Source: an uncultured Polaribacter sp. (GTDB lineage: Bacteria; Bacteroidota; Bacteroidia; Flavobacteriales; Flavobacteriaceae). Taken from it: a DNA stretch of 64,000 nucleotides. Made by a program: the position numbers and the translations under genes. How positions within the stretch are numbered: position 1 is the stretch's first letter; each line of letters begins with the position of its first letter. Below are positions 1 to 9,637 of the stretch, one piece after another. The notes beneath the pieces were generated by a model. The model was not told the origin of the DNA and did not search any database. It was given only the letters and a program-made list of their open reading frames with translations. The stretch is from assembly GCA_943846595.1 (NCBI GenBank), contig OX044355.1, positions 310,001 to 374,000 on the forward strand, written 5' to 3'.

Positions 1-558
1 ACCTTCGGTTGTTGGGGTTGCTTTAGTAACAATGTCCGACAAAGAACTTCCTGCTTGGGGCTCTGTTAAACACATGGTTCCTCCCCAAGCACCAGAAAGC
101 ATGTTTGGAACATAGGTTTCATTTAGGGTTTTGTTACCAAATTCAATAATTAATTCTGCAGCTCCTTGGGTTAAACCTACATAGCCTGGAAGGTGGTTGT
201 TGGCAGCATCCATAATATAAACGGCTGCTTGATGAGCTATGAAAGGGATTTGCATTCCGCCAGCATCATAATCAAAAGAAGCAGAAATGATTCCTAATTC
301 CCCTCCTTTTTTCATCATGACATCTACTTGCTTGTGAACCATAACGGTTCCATCTTTATGGTGGGCAGGAGTTTCATCCATTTCTTTCAAATATGGATAT
401 AACTCTCTATCAGAAAATTCTTTGACAGAGTCAATGAACAAATCTAAAGACTCCATGTCATGGTCTTCAAATCGTTCTCTTGTCAGTAAGTCTTCTAATT
501 TCCGAACATCATAAAGTATATATTTTAAAGTGTCTAAGTCAATATACTTTTTCGGCAT
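1..558 (-). CDS. Acyl-CoA dehydrogenase, N-terminal part (cut by window edge)
   Basis: Open frame of 186 codons read from an ATG at 558 to the left edge with no stop, so the C-terminal part lies outside the window. The protein starts MPKKYIDLDTL and contains an acyl-CoA dehydrogenase N-terminal helical domain followed by a stretch ending in MCLTEPQAGSSLSD, the substrate- and FAD-contacting loop typical of this flavoenzyme family. It should oxidise acyl-CoA thioesters in fatty-acid beta-oxidation, in the cytoplasm. The exact chain-length specificity cannot be told. It follows the MerR and M23 genes on the same strand with a 12-base gap to the MerR gene, so it may share their transcript. Confidence 0.85.
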   Translation of the reverse strand, partial: MPKKYIDLDTLKYILYDVRKLEDLLTRERFEDHDMESLDLFIDSVKEFSDRELYPYLKEMDETPAHHKDGTVMVHKQVDVMMKKGGELGIISASFDYDAGGMQIPFIAHQAAVYIMDAANNHLPGYVGLTQGAAELIIEFGNKTLNETYVPNMLSGAWGGTMCLTEPQAGSSLSDIVTKATPTTEG

Positions 559-570
559 TTTTTGGAAGTT

Positions 571-900
571 TTATAATTGATTTTTAATTTTATTCAGTGC
601 TGATTTCACTGCTTCTAATCTACTAATAATTTCATGATTTTTGACGATTTCATCTGGATTCTTCTTTAGCTTCTGTTTGGCGCCTTCTAATGTAAAACCA
701 CGTTCTTTTACCAAATTAAAGATTAGCTTGAAATTCTGGATATCTTCTTGGGTAAAAAGCCGATTGCCTTTCGCGTTTTTTTTTGGTTTGATAATGGTAA
801 ATTCTTTTTCCCAAAAACGAATTAAAGAGGTGTTTACATCAAATGCCTTGGCAACTTCACCAATTTTATAATATCTTTTCTCTGGTAATTCTATGTGCAT
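571..900 (-). CDS. MerR family transcriptional regulator
   Basis: 109-residue protein with a winged helix-turn-helix of the MerR type at residues 10-75: the signature YYKIGEVAKAFDVN, then IRFWEKEF and a second helical part starting at the NRLFTQEDI segment. The C-terminal 25 residues form a short helix suited to dimerisation. There are no cysteines, so it is not a classical metal-sensing MerR. In family members of this size there is no separate ligand domain. It sits between the M23 peptidase gene, 9 bases upstream, and the acyl-CoA dehydrogenase gene, 12 bases downstream, all on the minus strand, which suggests one transcript. The regulated genes are not evident from sequence. Confidence 0.9.
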   Translation of the reverse strand: MHIELPEKRYYKIGEVAKAFDVNTSLIRFWEKEFTIIKPKKNAKGNRLFTQEDIQNFKLIFNLVKERGFTLEGAKQKLKKNPDEIVKNHEIISRLEAVKSALNKIKNQL

Positions 901-909
901 GAAATTGAA

Positions 910-1872
910 TTAATCGAATGACTGTCCTTCTTCTGAAGATTGTTGAATGGCTAAAAATTCTTCGGGAGTTAAATCACCATAATAAAAACTGATTGGATTC
1001 AAAGCTTTACCATTTTTATGCACCTCATAATGCAAGTGAGGTGCCACAGACAATCCAGTACTTCCAACATATCCGATAATATCTCCTCTTCGGACTTGCT
1101 GCCCGCGTCTCACTACCATTTTGCTCATGTGTGCATAAATGGATTTGTATCCATAACCATGGTCAATATAAACAACCTTACCAAAGGTGCTACTTCTTTG
1201 GGCTCTGTATATTTTCCCATTTCCGGAAGCATAAATAGGGGTTCCTCTTGGTGCAGTAAAATCCATTCCTTTATGAAGTTTCCGGATTTTTAAAATCGGA
1301 TGCATTCTCATTTTATAACCCGATGCAACATAAAAAGAACCTTTTTTTATGGGCAACACTGCTGGAATTGATGCCAACATTTTTTCTTTTTCTTTTGCCA
1401 ATGAGACGATTTCGTCTAAGGACTGAGACTGAACGGCGATTTGTTTGGATAATATATCTACATTTTTTGTAAGCCCTTTGATCATCTCAGAATTATCAAA
1501 ACCATCTAACGCTTTGTATCTATTGACCCCACCAAAACCTGCTTTTCGTACATCGTTAGATATTGGGTCTGCTTCAAAATAAGTACGGTAAATATTATTA
1601 TCTCTTTCTTGAAGTTGCCCTAAAATGGTCGCACTTTCTTCAAGTCGCTTATTGATTAATGTATAATGCAGTTTTAAATTCTCAAGCTCATCTTTATCTG
1701 CCCGATGTGCTGGCGTTATAATCACTTGGCTTAATCCTACAAAACCAATAAACATCACCAATGATGCGCCCAGAATAAAAAAAATGGAGCGCTTTAAGTA
1801 ATCACTTTTTTTCTTCTCTATTTTTCTGTAAGACAAGGTGTCTGCATCATAAAAATATTTTACTTTTGCCAT
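910..1872 (-). CDS. M23 family metallopeptidase (LytM-type, membrane anchored)
   Basis: 320 residues. One membrane helix at about 30-52 follows a charged cytoplasmic N-terminus. Residues 60-170 are predicted to be coiled coil. The C-terminal LytM/M23 domain carries the zinc ligands H200 and D204 (HKGMDF) and the HLH pair near 279-281, all intact, so it should be an active peptidoglycan endopeptidase on the periplasmic side. Flavobacteria commonly carry this protein close to alaS, read divergently as here. The start is the ATG at 1872, preceded by a TACATTTA -7 element. The physiological role, cell-wall remodelling during growth or division, is inferred from the family. Confidence 0.92.
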   Translation of the reverse strand: MAKVKYFYDADTLSYRKIEKKKSDYLKRSIFFILGASLVMFIGFVGLSQVIITPAHRADKDELENLKLHYTLINKRLEESATILGQLQERDNNIYRTYFEADPISNDVRKAGFGGVNRYKALDGFDNSEMIKGLTKNVDILSKQIAVQSQSLDEIVSLAKEKEKMLASIPAVLPIKKGSFYVASGYKMRMHPILKIRKLHKGMDFTAPRGTPIYASGNGKIYRAQRSSTFGKVVYIDHGYGYKSIYAHMSKMVVRRGQQVRRGDIIGYVGSTGLSVAPHLHYEVHKNGKALNPISFYYGDLTPEEFLAIQQSSEEGQSFD

Positions 1873-1877
1873 AATTT

Positions 1878-1885
1878 TAAATGTA
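1878..1885 (-). promoter_or_regulatory. Putative -7 element for the M23 peptidase gene
   Basis: TACATTTA on the minus strand, 5 bases before the ATG at 1872. It differs from the Bacteroidota TAnnTTTG only in the last base. The short distance implies a very short leader or no leader. Confidence 0.4.
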
Positions 1886-1966
1886 CTATTTTTGTTTTTT
1901 AAACTGATTTTCGAAAAGAAAACTTTTCAAATTTACAAAATTTTTACAACTCCTTTTTTAAGTTGT

Positions 1967-1974
1967 TATATTTA
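1967..1974 (+). promoter_or_regulatory. Putative -7 element for alaS
   Basis: TATATTTA, matching TAnnTTTR, lies 45 bases upstream of the preferred alaS start at 2020. Because the upstream extension of the alaS frame begins at 1963, a promoter here favours the downstream start. Confidence 0.4.
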
Positions 1975-2019
1975 AAAAAAAATGAATCTAATTCCTTCAA
2001 TCTGAAACCATCCATTTTT

Positions 2020-4638
2020 ATGAAATCTCAAGAAATCCGTGCTCAATTTTTAGATTTTTTTAAAGAAAAATCTCATACAATTGTACCCTCGGCTCCAATG
2101 GTTACCAAAGATGACCCAACATTACTTTTTGTGAATTCTGGTATGGCTCCCTTTAAAGAATTTTTCTTAGGCAACGCAAAACCAAAAAGCAATCGACTAG
2201 CAGATTCTCAAAAATGTTTGCGTGTTTCTGGAAAACACAATGACCTTGAAGAAGTTGGTTATGATACCTACCACCATACCTTGTTTGAAATGTTAGGGAA
2301 TTGGTCTTTTGGCGATTATTTTAAAAAAGAAGCCATTTCTTGGGCATGGGAATTGCTAACGGAAATATACAAAATAGATAAAGATATTTTGTATGTCAGT
2401 GTTTTTGAAGGAAGTGATGATGCAGACAAGCTTCCTTTAGACCAAGAAGCATATGACTTATGGAAAGAATTGATTCCAGAGAATCAAATTGTAAAAGGAA
2501 GTAAAAAGGACAACTTTTGGGAAATGGGCGAACAAGGGCCTTGTGGACCCTGTTCTGAAATTCATGTCGATCTTCGGTCTGAAGAAGAAAAAGCGAAAAC
2601 GCCAGGCATAGCATTGGTGAACATGGACCATCCGCATGTGGTAGAAATCTGGAACCTTGTTTTTATGCAGTACAACAGAAAAGCAAATGGTCGTTTAGAA
2701 AATTTGCCGCACAAACATATTGATACTGGTATGGGATTTGAGCGTTTGTGTATGGCTTTACAAGGCGTAAAATCGAATTATGATACCGATGTTTTTCAAC
2801 CCATTATCAAGCAGGTAGAAAAAATTACAAACACAATCTATGGTGCAAACCAGCAACAAGATATTGCAATTCGTGTCATTGCAGATCATGTAAGAGCTGT
2901 GGCTTTCTCTATTGCCGATGGTCAATTACCAAGCAATACAGGTGCGGGTTATGTAATTCGGAGAATCCTAAGAAGAGCGGTGCGTTATGGATTTACGTTC
3001 TTAGATAAAAAAGACCCTTTTATATACCAATTAGTGGCGATACTCTCAGAACAAATGGGAGCTGCTTTCCCTGAGATTTCAGAACAAAAACAGTTGATTG
3101 AAAACGTCATTAAAGAAGAAGAAAACTCCTTTTTAAGAACCTTAGACCAAGGATTGATCTTGTTGGACAAAATCATTGAAAATGCCGAGTCTAAAGAAAT
3201 CGCTGGAGACAAAATTTTTGAACTGTATGATACCTTTGGTTTTCCAGTAGATCTAACAGCATTGATTCTTTCTGAAAAAGGATTTACGCTTGATGAAAAA
3301 GGATTTAAAGACGAATTGCAAAAACAAAAAAACAGATCGAAAGCTGCTAGTGAAATGTCTACCGAGGATTGGACCCTTTTAGTTGAAGAAGCTACTGAGG
3401 AATTTATTGGATATGATACCTTAAGTGCCGACGTAAAAATTACACGTTACAGAAAGGTCGTTTCTAAAAAAGAGGGGGAAATGTTTCAATTGGTCTTCGA
3501 TGCAACACCCTTTTATCCAGAAGGAGGTGGACAAGTTGGTGATGTAGGTTTTTTCGAAGATTCACAAGGAAACCAAATTGAAATTTTAGATACCAAAAAA
3601 GAAAACAATGTGATCATTCATTTCACAAAAAAATTACCAATAGCCGTCAGGGATACTTTTACAGCAATTGTACATAAAAAAACACGAGAGAATACCACTT
3701 GTAACCATACAGCAACCCACCTTTTGCACGAGGCATTAAGAGAAGTTTTGGGCGTTCATGTAGCGCAAAAAGGTTCAGCAGTAAATGCCAACTATTTGCG
3801 TTTTGATTTTTCGCACTTTTCGAAAGTAACTGTGGAAGAGCTAAAGACTATTGAAGGGTATGTGAATGCGAAAATAGCCCTAAATCTTCCGTTAGAAGAA
3901 AGCAGAAATATTACGATGGAAAAGGCAATCGCAGATGGAGCAATGGCGTTGTTTGGAGAAAAATATGGCGATACCGTTCGTGCTATAAAATTTGGCAATT
4001 CGATTGAATTGTGTGGTGGAACACATGTAAAAAACACAGGAGCTATTTGGCATTTTAAAATTAAATCGGAAGTTGCCGTTGCTGCTGGAATTCGACGAAT
4101 TGAAGCAATTACGAATGAAGCGGTAAAGGATTTTTATGATGAAAACAATGACGCTTTGTTTCAAATAAAAGAATTACTAAACAATGCAAAAGCACCCGTA
4201 AAAGCGGTTCAGAAATTACAAGATGAAAATACTGCTTTGCAAAAACAAATAGAACAACTCCTCAAGGACAAAGCGAAAAACGTCTCGGGAGCGGTTATCA
4301 ATCAACTTCAGGAAATAAACGGCGTACAATTTTTGGCTACTAAAGTAGATTTGGATGCAAACGGAATCAAAACCTTGGCTTTCGATTTAGGTAAAAAACA
4401 TCCCAATTTGTTTTTAGTATTTGCAAGTGCACCAACGAGTGAAAAAGCAATCTTGACTTGTTATATTTCTAAAGAACTCGTCAACGAACGAGGATACGAT
4501 GCTGGTAAAGTAGTCCGAGAATTAGGGAAATTTATTCACGGAGGTGGCGGAGGTCAAAATTTCTTTGCAACTGCAGGAGGTAAAAACCCTGGAGGAATAC
4601 CGCAAGCATTAGAGAGTGCAAAGGAGTATCTAAGTTAA
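2020..4638 (+). CDS. alaS: Alanine--tRNA ligase
   Basis: 872 residues from ATG 2020. An in-frame start 57 bases earlier would add 19 non-conserved residues, so the start at [14 protein letters not shown], typical of the family, is preferred. The class II aminoacylation core is at the N-terminus, followed by the tRNA-recognition domain, the editing domain with zinc ligands H563, H567, C665 and H669 (the HTATH and CGGTH motifs), and the DHHA1 C-terminal domain with its glycine-rich FIHGGGGGQ segment. It charges tRNA-Ala and clears mischarged Ser and Gly. It is divergent from the M23 gene and followed 4 bases later by the GSCFA gene. Confidence 0.98.
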   Translation: MKSQEIRAQFLDFFKEKSHTIVPSAPMVTKDDPTLLFVNSGMAPFKEFFLGNAKPKSNRLADSQKCLRVSGKHNDLEEVGYDTYHHTLFEMLGNWSFGDYFKKEAISWAWELLTEIYKIDKDILYVSVFEGSDDADKLPLDQEAYDLWKELIPENQIVKGSKKDNFWEMGEQGPCGPCSEIHVDLRSEEEKAKTPGIALVNMDHPHVVEIWNLVFMQYNRKANGRLENLPHKHIDTGMGFERLCMALQGVKSNYDTDVFQPIIKQVEKITNTIYGANQQQDIAIRVIADHVRAVAFSIADGQLPSNTGAGYVIRRILRRAVRYGFTFLDKKDPFIYQLVAILSEQMGAAFPEISEQKQLIENVIKEEENSFLRTLDQGLILLDKIIENAESKEIAGDKIFELYDTFGFPVDLTALILSEKGFTLDEKGFKDELQKQKNRSKAASEMSTEDWTLLVEEATEEFIGYDTLSADVKITRYRKVVSKKEGEMFQLVFDATPFYPEGGGQVGDVGFFEDSQGNQIEILDTKKENNVIIHFTKKLPIAVRDTFTAIVHKKTRENTTCNHTATHLLHEALREVLGVHVAQKGSAVNANYLRFDFSHFSKVTVEELKTIEGYVNAKIALNLPLEESRNITMEKAIADGAMALFGEKYGDTVRAIKFGNSIELCGGTHVKNTGAIWHFKIKSEVAVAAGIRRIEAITNEAVKDFYDENNDALFQIKELLNNAKAPVKAVQKLQDENTALQKQIEQLLKDKAKNVSGAVINQLQEINGVQFLATKVDLDANGIKTLAFDLGKKHPNLFLVFASAPTSEKAILTCYISKELVNERGYDAGKVVRELGKFIHGGGGGQNFFATAGGKNPGGIPQALESAKEYLS

Positions 4639-4642
4639 AAAA

Positions 4643-5599
4643 ATGATTTTACAAACAAAAGTAATCATACAAAAAGAAGCGAATAACCCGATTTCTTATG
4701 CTTCAAAAATGGTACTTTTAGGCTCTTGTTTTTCGGAAAATATTGGCGCGCAATTAGATCATTTCAAATTTCAAACCGTTCAAAATCCTTATGGAATTTT
4801 ATTCCATCCTAAAGCAATCAAAACATTGGTTGCTAATGCAATTCACGAAAAAACGTATACTCAAAAAGATTTGGTTTTTCAAAATGAGCGATGGCATTGT
4901 TTTGATGCGCATTCGAACCTCAGTGCGCTTGTAAAAAAGAATATTTTATCACAACTAAACAAAGCAACTGCTGCAACAAATTTAGCCTTAAAAGAAGCTA
5001 CTCACCTACTCATTACATTGGGGACATCTTGGGTATATCGAGAAACTGCATCGCATAAAATCGTTGCCAATTGCCATAAGATTCCACAGAAAAATTTTTC
5101 TAAAGAAATACTAAGCGTTCAGGAAGTTACTGAAACATTGTCAGAAATTATTGCATTGATTCGATCGGTAAATACCAAGGTAAATATCATTTTTACGGTG
5201 TCCCCTGTCCGTCATTTAAAGGATGGTTTTATCGAAAATACACAAAGCAAATCGCATTTAATTGCAGGAATACAAACCCTGCTTTGCAGCTCCAAGAGCA
5301 CCAAGTTGCATTATTTTCCAAGCTATGAAATAATGATGGATGAATTGCGTGATTACCGTTTTTATGCAGAGGATCTAATTCATCCAAATACGACTGCAAT
5401 TCAGTACATGTGGGAGCGTTTTACGACCACTTGGATTGATGAAAAAGCCTCAGAAATGATGCAAGAAATAAACACCATCCAGAAAGGGTTGTCGCACAGA
5501 CCGTTTGATATAAACAGCATGCAATATCAAAAATTCTTAACGAATTTAAGCTCAAAAATTGCAAAAATAGAAACAGCGTTTCCCTTTATGAAATTTTAA
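4643..5599 (+). CDS. GSCFA domain-containing protein
   Basis: 318 residues. The family name motif GSCFS is at residues 27-31 and is followed by the block NPYGILFHP. The family is related to SGNH-type hydrolases and acyltransferases. The GSC serine (S28) could be the nucleophile, and a DLIHPN segment near residue 250 resembles the SGNH block V with Asp and His. No signal peptide is seen, so it is probably cytoplasmic. The substrate is unknown. It starts 4 bases after alaS and is very likely co-transcribed with it. It converges with the rhodanese gene with only 10 bases between, and no terminator hairpin is visible there. Confidence 0.9.
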   Translation: MILQTKVIIQKEANNPISYASKMVLLGSCFSENIGAQLDHFKFQTVQNPYGILFHPKAIKTLVANAIHEKTYTQKDLVFQNERWHCFDAHSNLSALVKKNILSQLNKATAATNLALKEATHLLITLGTSWVYRETASHKIVANCHKIPQKNFSKEILSVQEVTETLSEIIALIRSVNTKVNIIFTVSPVRHLKDGFIENTQSKSHLIAGIQTLLCSSKSTKLHYFPSYEIMMDELRDYRFYAEDLIHPNTTAIQYMWERFTTTWIDEKASEMMQEINTIQKGLSHRPFDINSMQYQKFLTNLSSKIAKIETAFPFMKF

Positions 5600-5609
5600 A
5601 AATCGTAGC

Positions 5610-5924
5610 TTATTCGATGATGTACTGATCTACATTTTGCCAAGGCCCACCGTTTATTGCGTCCAAACCATTGCTTACTAAAAACTGTGTAGCTTGCGAA
5701 CTTCGTGCTCCACTTCTACAAACTGCAATGATTGGTTTGTTCCAAGATCTAATTTCTTCTAGGTGCATAGGTAGCGTTGTTAATACAATGTGCTTTGCTT
5801 GCTTTCCATGTGCTTCATCCCATTCTTCGAGAGATCTTACATCTAGAACAACTGCGTCTTTTGCTAAATATTCTTTTACATCCTTTGTTTCTTTTTTCTG
5901 ACTGAAGATTCCAAATAATCCCAT
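5610..5924 (-). CDS. Rhodanese-like domain protein
   Basis: 104 residues forming a single rhodanese domain: VLDVRSLEEWDEAH near 26-39, and the active-site loop CRSGARS with the catalytic cysteine at residue 69. The six-residue loop after the cysteine is the sulfurtransferase form. It lacks a signal peptide, so it is cytoplasmic. It would carry sulfur as a persulfide, but the donor and acceptor are unknown. It lies 9 bases downstream of the aromatic amino acid hydroxylase gene on the same strand and is probably co-transcribed; no functional link is known. Confidence 0.9.
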   Translation of the reverse strand: MGLFGIFSQKKETKDVKEYLAKDAVVLDVRSLEEWDEAHGKQAKHIVLTTLPMHLEEIRSWNKPIIAVCRSGARSSQATQFLVSNGLDAINGGPWQNVDQYIIE

Positions 5925-5933
5925 AATAGCTGT

Positions 5934-7688
5934 TTAATTGTTTTTTGTTTTTATTAATTGTAGCCCATTTTCAATTAACTTTTGAAAAGAGGTATTCTTT
6001 TGTAGTTTGAGTAAGTATTTATAGATTTCATCTGAAAAATCACATTTATTTTCAACAGATACTTCATAAATCTCCAAAGGCAAAAGCCAATCTGAAGGAT
6101 GCTCTTTGATTAGCGTGTCAAAAATATCTTTTAGTGCTTTTGATTGGACTGGAGAAATCGCTCTGATAGCCCTAACTTTCGCATACAATGCGTATAATTT
6201 TTCTTCTTTTGCAGTGTAGGTTATTTTTTTTGTTTTTGTTTCTGAAACTTTAGACACATCTTCAAAAGAACTCTGATCTGCTGCACCGGAATAAGCAGAA
6301 ACTACTTCCTTTCCAATCGCCATATCATAAATTCCCCAACTCGGTTCAAAAAGGATTTGATCTTGATAGGTAACCGTACAATCTATAAAGGAAATTAATA
6401 AAATTTTACCCCTTAAATCTCGGGTTCCCGTAATGGCTTTTCCTTGAATTTTTACACCGCTTTCAAATTCTAAATTTATGTATTCGCCTTCATAAATTCC
6501 ATATGCTTTCAGGTCTCTTGGACTCATATCTTCAATTTGTAGATTGATTCCTTTGAGTTTTCCTATTGGACTTCCAAAACCATTTTTGTGATCTGCCACA
6601 CCATGGCCAATTAATTCTTTATCTCTTGAAGCGAGTGCGGTTGGCCCTGATGTTTGAAAATAGGCTACTTCATTATTTCTATGCTTTATGACCTTAGTGA
6701 AAATTCCTGAAATTTGAATTCCTGTACTCAATTCAATGGTTCCTAAATTTTTAGAATTTATGACTTTTTGAACACCATTCAACCCTCCCGTTCTTAGTGC
6801 CATTGTATTTGCAAACTCTTCTAACACCAAACTCAAATAGGCAAAATCTGGAGTCACAAATAATTGTGGCTGTGGTTTTGTAATGTCAAAATTTATGGTT
6901 GCTGCTGCAATTGAATAGGGCCTTTTTTCGACCGCATCTTGCATGCACCAATCACTTTCTCCAATTGATGAGAGCAAACCTGCACCATAAATTTTAGGCG
7001 CGTCAACAGTACCTATCAATCCATATTCTACCGTCCACCAATGTAAGTTTCTTATTTTTGCCATCTCAGACAACGCTCCCATATTTTCTTGTAAGTATTC
7101 AACCTGTTTTTGTGCTGCCACGATCTCTTTTTTTGAGGAATTGGGGTTCTCTTTTAAAATGGACAACAATCGGATTGCTTCGTACATTTCGTAATCCTTT
7201 GCGGAGGAAATTGCTTTGCTCCCAATCTCGCCAAATCGTCTTAAATATTCAGCATATTCTGGATTTGCAATGATTGGTGCATGTCCTGCAGCTTCATGAA
7301 TAATATCGGGTGCGGGTGTGTAAGCAATATGATTGATGGTTCTCATATCTGAGGCTATTACCAGTACATTATAAGCTTGAAATTCCATAAATGCATTGGG
7401 AGGTATAAAACCATCCACTGAAACCGCAGCCCAACCAATTTCTTTTAAAATGCGATTCATCCCATCCATTCTTGGTATTTCTTCTACAGAAATACCGGTA
7501 GCTTCCAAACCTTTTACATAAGATGCATGTGCCACCTTACTTAAATAATCAATATTCATACGCATTACATACCTCCAAACTGCTTGATTTTGTGGAGTGT
7601 ATTCCTCATAAGGTTGATTTACAACAAACTTATGCAAATGTTTAGGCAACTTACGGGTAACGTTGTTTAACTCAAAATGAGGCTTCAT
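5934..7688 (-). CDS. Aromatic amino acid hydroxylase (phenylalanine 4-monooxygenase type), long form
   Basis: 584 residues. The N-terminal half is the pterin-dependent hydroxylase domain. The non-haem iron ligands are H131 and H136 in HEAAGH and, after about 85 residues, E221 in WWTVEYGL. Single-domain bacterial enzymes are about 260-300 residues long. This one has an insertion between the His pair and the Glu, and about 290 extra residues at the C-terminus without a recognised domain. It should convert phenylalanine to tyrosine or hydroxylate a related substrate. Long forms like this occur in Bacteroidota. The rhodanese gene follows after 9 bases. A 14-base palindrome and a -7 element lie just upstream. 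Confidence 0.88.
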   Translation of the reverse strand: MKPHFELNNVTRKLPKHLHKFVVNQPYEEYTPQNQAVWRYVMRMNIDYLSKVAHASYVKGLEATGISVEEIPRMDGMNRILKEIGWAAVSVDGFIPPNAFMEFQAYNVLVIASDMRTINHIAYTPAPDIIHEAAGHAPIIANPEYAEYLRRFGEIGSKAISSAKDYEMYEAIRLLSILKENPNSSKKEIVAAQKQVEYLQENMGALSEMAKIRNLHWWTVEYGLIGTVDAPKIYGAGLLSSIGESDWCMQDAVEKRPYSIAAATINFDITKPQPQLFVTPDFAYLSLVLEEFANTMALRTGGLNGVQKVINSKNLGTIELSTGIQISGIFTKVIKHRNNEVAYFQTSGPTALASRDKELIGHGVADHKNGFGSPIGKLKGINLQIEDMSPRDLKAYGIYEGEYINLEFESGVKIQGKAITGTRDLRGKILLISFIDCTVTYQDQILFEPSWGIYDMAIGKEVVSAYSGAADQSSFEDVSKVSETKTKKITYTAKEEKLYALYAKVRAIRAISPVQSKALKDIFDTLIKEHPSDWLLPLEIYEVSVENKCDFSDEIYKYLLKLQKNTSFQKLIENGLQLIKTKNN

Positions 7689-7706
7689 AAATATCCTTTT
7701 ACGGCT

Positions 7707-7720
7707 ATGTAAATTTACAT
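7707..7720 (-). promoter_or_regulatory. Palindrome overlapping the hydroxylase -7 element
   Basis: Perfect 14-base palindrome ATGTAAATTTACAT, 18 bases upstream of the hydroxylase ATG at 7688. It contains TAAATTTA, which fits TAnnTTTR. It may be a promoter, an operator or both; the palindrome could also be chance in AT-rich DNA. Confidence 0.35.
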
Positions 7721-7878
7721 CTTTTTTTAAAACTCTATTTCCATATTTAATAGATTTTGTCTTTTTAATTTCTTTAGGAATTATTGAAATAAATGGAACA
7801 AATAGGAGGTTAAAAATCTTTTTTTTGTAACATTTTTACAAGGTTTTCTACCTATGTATAACCACTAAATAAATTGAA

Positions 7879-8055
7879 ATGAGTTTTGGAGGTGCTTTAT
7901 CGGCAATGATTGTAAGCATGAAAGCGAACAAAAGAAGTCGAAATAATACGAAATAAAATTCAACGAGATCTAAAAAAAAAGCACTTACAAAGGTGATCTT
8001 CTTATTAGTTACAATCGCATTGTTAATTTACGTTATCGGTTTCGTAGAAAAATAG
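7879..8055 (+). pseudogene. Small membrane protein gene interrupted by an in-frame stop
   Basis: ATG at 7879 opens a 25-codon frame (MSFGGALSAMIVSMKANKR and six more residues) that ends at TAA 7954-7956. The same frame then continues for 32 codons, a lysine-rich stretch followed by a hydrophobic helix of about 18 residues (VIFLLVTIALLIYVIGFV), and stops at TAG 8053. The downstream part has no ATG of its own. From memory, flavobacteria carry short proteins that begin MSFGG and end in one membrane helix, typically longer than the 57 residues here, so this looks like a copy with a lost middle and a nonsense codon. Alternatively only the 25-residue peptide is made, or the frame is not coding. Confidence 0.45.
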
Positions 8056-8077
8056 AAAATCAATAAAAAATCTTTCC

Positions 8078-8085
8078 TATTTTTA
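8078..8085 (+). promoter_or_regulatory. Putative -7 element for gpmI
   Basis: TATTTTTA (TAnnTTTR) 17 bases before the gpmI ATG at 8103. Confidence 0.4.
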
Positions 8086-8102
8086 CCTTTTAAAATCGTA
8101 GA

Positions 8103-9620
8103 ATGAATAAAAAAGTAATCTTGATGATTTTGGATGGATGGGGAATCACACAAGACCCAAAAGTATCCGCCATTTACAATGCAAAAACACCCTATATCAA
8201 TTCTTTATATACTAAGTACGGACATGCTTCATTGAGAACGGATGGAGAGCATGTTGGACTGCCAGAAGGTCAAATGGGAAATTCTGAAGTAGGACATATG
8301 AATTTAGGTGCTGGTAGAATTGTTTATCAAAACCTAGCACGCATTAATAAAGCAGTAAAAGAAAATACACTAGGAAAAGAAAAAGTGCTGTTGGATACTT
8401 TTAAGTATGCCAAAGAAAATAATAAAAAAGTTCATTTATTGGGATTGGTTTCTGATGGTGGAATTCACTCTCATATTGATCATTTAAAAGGGATTTTAGA
8501 CATTGCAAAAGAACAGGAAGTAGCCAACGTATTTGTACATGCTTTTTCTGATGGTCGTGATTGTGATCCGAAATCTGGTGGAAAATTCATCAATGATCTT
8601 CAAGAATACATGAAAGAATCTACCGGCGAATTGGCTTCTGTAACAGGTCGCTATTATGCAATGGATAGAGACAATAGATGGGAACGAATCAAAATAGCCT
8701 ATGATGGTTTGGTTAATGGAAAGGGTACAAAAACCAAAGATGCAGTAGCCACAATTCAAGAAAATTATGAGGCCGGATTGACAGATGAGTTTCACAAACC
8801 CATTCTTATTACTGACGAAAAGAATCAACCAAAAGCACAAATTAAAGAAGGCGATGCAGTACTCTTTTTCAATTATAGGACAGACAGAGGTAGAGAATTA
8901 ACAAATGCACTGTCACAGAATGATTTTCCTGAAGAGGAAATGAAAAAATTGGATTTGTACTTTACCACCATTACCTTGTATGATGAAAGTTTTCAAAACA
9001 TCAATGTAATTTACAAAAGTGATAATATTAAAAACACTTTAGGGGAAGTTATCTCAAAAGCAGGTAAGAAGCAAATTAGAATTGCTGAAACAGAAAAATA
9101 CCCTCACGTTACCTTCTTTTTTTCAGGAGGGCAAGAAGCTCCATTTAATGGAGAATCTCGTATTTTAAGAGACTCCCCAAAAGTAGCAACCTATGATCTG
9201 CAACCAGAAATGAGTGCCTATGAATTGACAGATGCTTTGTGTGAAGACTTGGAAAAAGCTACCGCAGATTTTGTTTGCTTAAACTTTGCCAATGGTGACA
9301 TGGTAGGTCATACTGGTATTATGGAAGCTGCAATTAAAGCTTGTGAAACTGTTGACACTTGTGCGAAAAGAGTGATTGAAACAGGATTAAAAAATGGGTA
9401 TACTACCCTATTGATAGCAGATCATGGAAATTGCGAAACCATGATAAATCCAGATGGAAGTCCAAACACAGCACACACCACAAACCCAGTTCCATTTGTC
9501 CTTATTGATGCAGATTTAAAATCAATAAAAAATGGTATCTTGGGCGATATTGCACCAACAATTTTAGATTTAATGGGCATTGAACAACCCATAGAAATGA
9601 CACAGAAATCACTATTATAA
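8103..9620 (+). CDS. gpmI: 2,3-bisphosphoglycerate-independent phosphoglycerate mutase
   Basis: 505 residues, the normal length. It belongs to the alkaline phosphatase superfamily with two Mn ions. D11 in MILDGWG and the phosphoserine nucleophile S61 in MGNSEVGH are present, and metal ligands are seen in the C-terminal blocks NGDMVGHTG, ADHGNCE and TAHTTNPVPF. It interconverts 3- and 2-phosphoglycerate in glycolysis and gluconeogenesis, in the cytosol. A thioredoxin-like lipoprotein gene starts 17 bases after its stop and is likely co-transcribed. Confidence 0.97.
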   Translation: MNKKVILMILDGWGITQDPKVSAIYNAKTPYINSLYTKYGHASLRTDGEHVGLPEGQMGNSEVGHMNLGAGRIVYQNLARINKAVKENTLGKEKVLLDTFKYAKENNKKVHLLGLVSDGGIHSHIDHLKGILDIAKEQEVANVFVHAFSDGRDCDPKSGGKFINDLQEYMKESTGELASVTGRYYAMDRDNRWERIKIAYDGLVNGKGTKTKDAVATIQENYEAGLTDEFHKPILITDEKNQPKAQIKEGDAVLFFNYRTDRGRELTNALSQNDFPEEEMKKLDLYFTTITLYDESFQNINVIYKSDNIKNTLGEVISKAGKKQIRIAETEKYPHVTFFFSGGQEAPFNGESRILRDSPKVATYDLQPEMSAYELTDALCEDLEKATADFVCLNFANGDMVGHTGIMEAAIKACETVDTCAKRVIETGLKNGYTTLLIADHGNCETMINPDGSPNTAHTTNPVPFVLIDADLKSIKNGILGDIAPTILDLMGIEQPIEMTQKSLL

Positions 9621-9637
9621 TTTTTAAAAAAACACCT

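Larger units (their letters stand above)
7689..8102. other. Intergenic region with an interrupted small frame
   Basis: 414 bases between the divergent hydroxylase and gpmI genes. It holds the palindrome near the hydroxylase start, a small interrupted reading frame at 7879-8055 and the gpmI -7 element at 8078-8085. Nothing else was recognised. Confidence 0.7.

Noticed and set aside
1963-2019. Extended N-terminus of alaS
   Set aside because: The extra 19 residues are Lys/Asn-rich and unlike other AlaRS starts, and a -7 element lies within them.
7879-8055. Frameshift inside the small MSFGG frame
   Set aside because: On recounting the run of nine A, the two parts are in the same frame; the interruption is a stop codon, not a shift.
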